Source: Eubacterium sp.
GTDB taxonomy: Bacteria > Bacillota > Clostridia > Lachnospirales > Lachnospiraceae
DNA length: 9,747 nucleotides
Reading direction: 5' to 3'
Assembly (NCBI GenBank): GCA_024697885.1
Contig: JAILSA010000089.1
Span: forward strand, 1 to 9,747
In this document: piece after piece, positions 7,351 to 9,747 of the stretch
Layout: each line of letters starts with the position of its first letter
Numbering within the stretch: position 1 is the first letter of the stretch
Translations under genes and position numbers: made by a program
Notes under the pieces: generated by a model
The model's database searches: none
What the model was told of the DNA's origin: nothing
What the model saw: only the letters and a program-made list of their open reading frames with translations

Positions 7351-9459
7351 ATGGATACTAGCCAATATCTTGATTTATTTATTGATGAGACAAAAGAGCA
7401 CTTACAGAGTTTGAATGAGCACATCCTTGTATTGGAGAAGGAGCCGGAAAACGAGGACACCATCAATGAGATTTTCCGTGCGGCCCACACTTTGAAAGGT
7501 ATGTCTGGTACTATGGGGTTTGCCAGAATGCAGCGATTGACCCATGATTTGGAAAATGTTTTTTCCGAAATCCGCAATGGAAACATGAAGGCCAACGCCA
7601 GGCTGATTGATGTTATGTTCCGAGGACTCGATGCACTTGAGGCCTACTTGGATGTAATTTCCTCTGAGGGAAATGAGGGAACAGAGGACAACGAAGACAT
7701 TATTAATGATTTAAATGCCTTCCTGGAGGAAGAGAAAAGCGGTGGACAGACAACAGAGCCAGTGGCAGCCAAGGATAAGGAGCCAGAGCCGGTCAAGGAA
7801 GAGGCGCCAGCGGAAGAGAGTGCCAGCACGGCCAGTGCTTCCGAGGCCAAGTTTAAGAATATTCCAGTGGCTGACTACGAGATTTCTGCCATTAACAATG
7901 CCAGGGAAGATGGCAAAAATGTATACGGAGTTACGGTATATTTGGCCGAGACCTGTATTTTGAAATCTGCCAGAGCATTTTTGGTCTTTAAGTCTGTGGA
8001 GAATAAGGGAGAACTGATTAAGTCAGAGCCGACCACAGAAAAGATTGAAGACGAGGAATTTGATTTTGACTTCAGCTGGATTTTGGCATCCACCGACACC
8101 AAGGAAAATATTGCCAAGTTGATTATGAATGTGTCTGAGGTCAGAGATGTTGTGATTGATGATTTCCAGATTCCTGATGGAGCCAGCCAGCCAGTCCAGA
8201 ATGTCAAGCCAAGCCTGGCGGAACAAAAGACTGAGGTCAAGAAGGTGGAGAGCCCTGCGGCAAAGACCGGAGATGAAGGGGCTGACAAGCAGAAGAAGAG
8301 CAAGGCCAAGGTAGGAAGTCGTTCTGTTCGAGTAGATATTGACAAGCTGGATGAGTTAATGAATCTGGTCAGCGAGTTGATTATTGCCAAGAACGGTTTG
8401 GTATCTGCCAGTGTAGTTGAAAATGCCCAGTCCTTCCACGAGCAGGTTGAGTACCTAGAGCGTGTAACCACCAACCTTCACGAATCCGTTATGAAGGTTC
8501 GAATGGTGCCAATTGACAGCGTTGTAAATCGATTCCCACGAATGATTCGAGACCTGAACCGCAAGTTGGACAAGAAGATGGAACTCTACATGACTGGTGA
8601 GGAGACAGAACTTGACCGAACCGTAATCGATGAGATCGGTGACCCACTCATGCATCTTCTTCGAAATTCAGCAGACCACGGTTTGGAGAGCAATGCAGAG
8701 CGTGTGAGACTTGGAAAACCAGAGGTTGGATCTATTTTCCTCGATGCATATCAGGATGGTAACAATGTAATCATTGATGTGCGAGATGATGGAGCCGGAA
8801 TTAATGTTCAGAAGGTTAGAGACAAGGCCATTGAGAGAGGTACCATTACCGAGAAACAGGCGGAGACAATGACCGACAAGGACTTTATCGACCTCCTCTT
8901 TAAACCAAGCTTTTCCACGGCAGACAAGATTACAGATGTATCCGGTCGTGGCGTAGGACTTGATGTAGTAAAGACCAAAATCGAGGCCTTAGGCGGAAGT
9001 ATTAGCGCCAAGTCAGTAGCAGGAGAGGGAAGTACATTCTCCATCCAGTTGCCACTTACCCTGGCAATTATTCAGGCGCTTATGGTAGAGGTTGGCAAGG
9101 AAAAATATGCCATTCCTCTGGGCAATATTAACAGTATCGAGGACATTCCGGAGAAGGATGTTGCTCTTGTTCAGTCCAAGGAGGTTATTAACCTTCGAGG
9201 TGTGGTGATTCCACTGGTGAGACTTCATCAGATTTTGGATACACCAGAACCAGAGGAGAAGGTAGAATCTCTGATTGTTGTCATCATTAAAAAGGGCGAC
9301 CAGCAGGTAGGACTTGTGATTGACCAGTTGATTGGCCAGCAGGAGACAGTAATCAAGTCCCTGGGACGTCATATCACCAACAACAAGCTCTTCAGCGGTG
9401 CGACAATCCTGGGAGATGGTGAGGTAGCTTTGATTCTTGATACCAATACATTATTTTAG
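7351..9459 (+). CDS. cheA: CheA, chemotaxis sensor histidine kinase
   Basis: CheA autophosphorylates in receptor arrays and passes phosphate to CheY and CheB. All five domains are visible in 702 residues. P1 (about 1-105) carries the phospho-accepting H46 in AAHTLKG. An acidic, Ala/Glu/Pro-rich linker (about 126-166) precedes a P2-like regulator-docking domain (about 168-275). A second linker (about 276-322), ending in a lysine-rich stretch, leads to the P3 dimerisation helices (about 325-390). P4 is the ATP-binding HATPase domain, with an N-box HLLRNSADHG at 435-444, G1 box DDGAGI at 479-484 and G2 box GRGVGLDVV at 532-540. P5 (about 566-702) is the CheW-like regulatory domain. Nothing key is missing. 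AGGAG at 7337-7341 lies nine bases before the ATG, and only four bases separate the gene from cheB. A P2 domain implies a separate CheY; no cheY lies in this window. Confidence 0.98.
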   Translation: MDTSQYLDLFIDETKEHLQSLNEHILVLEKEPENEDTINEIFRAAHTLKGMSGTMGFARMQRLTHDLENVFSEIRNGNMKANARLIDVMFRGLDALEAYLDVISSEGNEGTEDNEDIINDLNAFLEEEKSGGQTTEPVAAKDKEPEPVKEEAPAEESASTASASEAKFKNIPVADYEISAINNAREDGKNVYGVTVYLAETCILKSARAFLVFKSVENKGELIKSEPTTEKIEDEEFDFDFSWILASTDTKENIAKLIMNVSEVRDVVIDDFQIPDGASQPVQNVKPSLAEQKTEVKKVESPAAKTGDEGADKQKKSKAKVGSRSVRVDIDKLDELMNLVSELIIAKNGLVSASVVENAQSFHEQVEYLERVTTNLHESVMKVRMVPIDSVVNRFPRMIRDLNRKLDKKMELYMTGEETELDRTVIDEIGDPLMHLLRNSADHGLESNAERVRLGKPEVGSIFLDAYQDGNNVIIDVRDDGAGINVQKVRDKAIERGTITEKQAETMTDKDFIDLLFKPSFSTADKITDVSGRGVGLDVVKTKIEALGGSISAKSVAGEGSTFSIQLPLTLAIIQALMVEVGKEKYAIPLGNINSIEDIPEKDVALVQSKEVINLRGVVIPLVRLHQILDTPEPEEKVESLIVVIIKKGDQQVGLVIDQLIGQQETVIKSLGRHITNNKLFSGATILGDGEVALILDTNTLF

Positions 9460-9463
9460 GGGG
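9458..9463 (+). promoter_or_regulatory. Shine-Dalgarno site of cheW overlapping the cheA stop
   Basis: AGGGGG begins within the cheA TAG stop codon and ends seven bases before the cheW ATG at 9471. The overlap suggests that cheW initiation follows cheA termination. It also supports the chosen cheW start. Confidence 0.55.
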
Positions 9464-9470
9464 TACTGAC

Positions 9471-9747
9471 ATGGGTGAAATAACAAATAGTGCAACAGAA
9501 GATATTCAATATATTGTTGTAAAATTAGGTGATGAGCAATATGGCATTGACATCAGTTACATTGACAATATTGTTCGCCTGTCACGCATAACCAGAGTGC
9601 CAAAATCACAGCCATATTATGTGGGGGTTTTGAACTTGCGTGGTGAGGTGGTTCCGATTATGAGCCTCCGGAGAAAATTCGACTTAGAGCCGGACGAGTA
9701 CACCAATGCCTCTAGAATAATTATTATTCGCTTAGAGGACCAGTCCA
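9471..9747 (+). CDS. cheW: CheW, receptor-kinase coupling protein (N-terminal part)
   Basis: CheW links chemoreceptors to CheA through its SH3-like beta-barrel fold, which matches the P5 domain of CheA. From the ATG, 92 codons are open before the window ends. The reading gives the family pattern: a first beta-strand (IQYIVVKLGDEQYGIDI, residues 12-28), then ITRVPKSQPYYVGVLNLRGEV (40-60) with the conserved NLRG at 55-58, then VPIMSLRRKF. About 50-70 residues of a typical 140-165 residue protein lie beyond the window. The start lies 11 bases after the cheA stop. The common Glu of the V-x-E-I strand motif is Asn here (YIDNIV), a modest departure. CheV, which has a CheW domain followed by a receiver, cannot be excluded from the N-terminus alone, but gene order after cheA favours CheW. 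Confidence 0.9.
   Translation, partial: MGEITNSATEDIQYIVVKLGDEQYGIDISYIDNIVRLSRITRVPKSQPYYVGVLNLRGEVVPIMSLRRKFDLEPDEYTNASRIIIIRLEDQS

Noticed and set aside
7715..7963. An 82-residue open frame on the plus strand overlapping cheA in another frame.
   Set aside because: It lies in the low-complexity cheA linker. The Arg/Gln/Lys-rich product comes from frame-shifted Glu/Lys/Ala codons and no convincing SD was found.
7875..8474. A 199-residue Ser/Thr-rich open frame on the minus strand within cheA.
   Set aside because: Its composition follows from reading the complementary strand of cheA P2 and linker codons, and no family motif is visible.
8320..9459. Frequent CGA arginine codons in the second half of cheA (9 of 19 by hand count), as a possible sign of recombination or transfer.
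   Set aside because: CGA is also common at conserved arginines in flhA, so it looks like a general preference of this genome.

Overview
This window is a gapless stretch of a flagellar and chemotaxis operon from a Gram-positive bacterium, most likely a motile member of the Clostridia and plausibly a Lachnospiraceae-type gut or rumen anaerobe. Three things point there. The order fliR-flhB-flhA-flhF-flhG-cheB-cheA-cheW matches the Bacillus/Clostridium fla/che operon. Every gene start has a clear purine-rich Shine-Dalgarno (SD) site. A two-domain YcgR-type PilZ gene is inserted between flhG and cheB, where Bacillus subtilis has none. The genus-level placement is inference; the gene identities are secure from motifs.

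Layout, all on the + strand: the last 24 codons of fliR (1-75); flhB (97-1203) and flhA (1259-3295), integral membrane parts of the flagellar type III export gate; flhF (3292-4608) and flhG (4642-5523), the SRP-type GTPase and MinD-like ATPase pair that set flagellar position and number; a PilZ-domain c-di-GMP receptor of the flagellar-brake type (5547-6221); cheB (6228-7346), the receptor methylesterase; cheA (7351-9459), the chemotaxis histidine kinase; and the first 92 codons of cheW (9471-9747, cut by the window end). Gaps between genes are 4 to 55 bases, and flhA and flhF overlap by 4. No stretch over 60 bases lacks a gene. I see no RNA genes, mobile elements, CRISPR arrays, convincing internal promoters or terminators.

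The genes form one functional series. FliR, FlhB and FlhA build the export gate. FlhF and FlhG choose where and how many flagella are built. The PilZ protein probably slows or alters motor output when c-di-GMP is high. CheA, CheW and CheB form the sensory kinase, coupling and adaptation machinery that biases the motor. Stop codons built into the next gene's SD site, and one ATGA overlap, suggest translational coupling along the operon. The main departures from textbook relatives are the extended, highly charged linker in FlhF and the in-operon PilZ gene. I found no evidence for an undescribed system.
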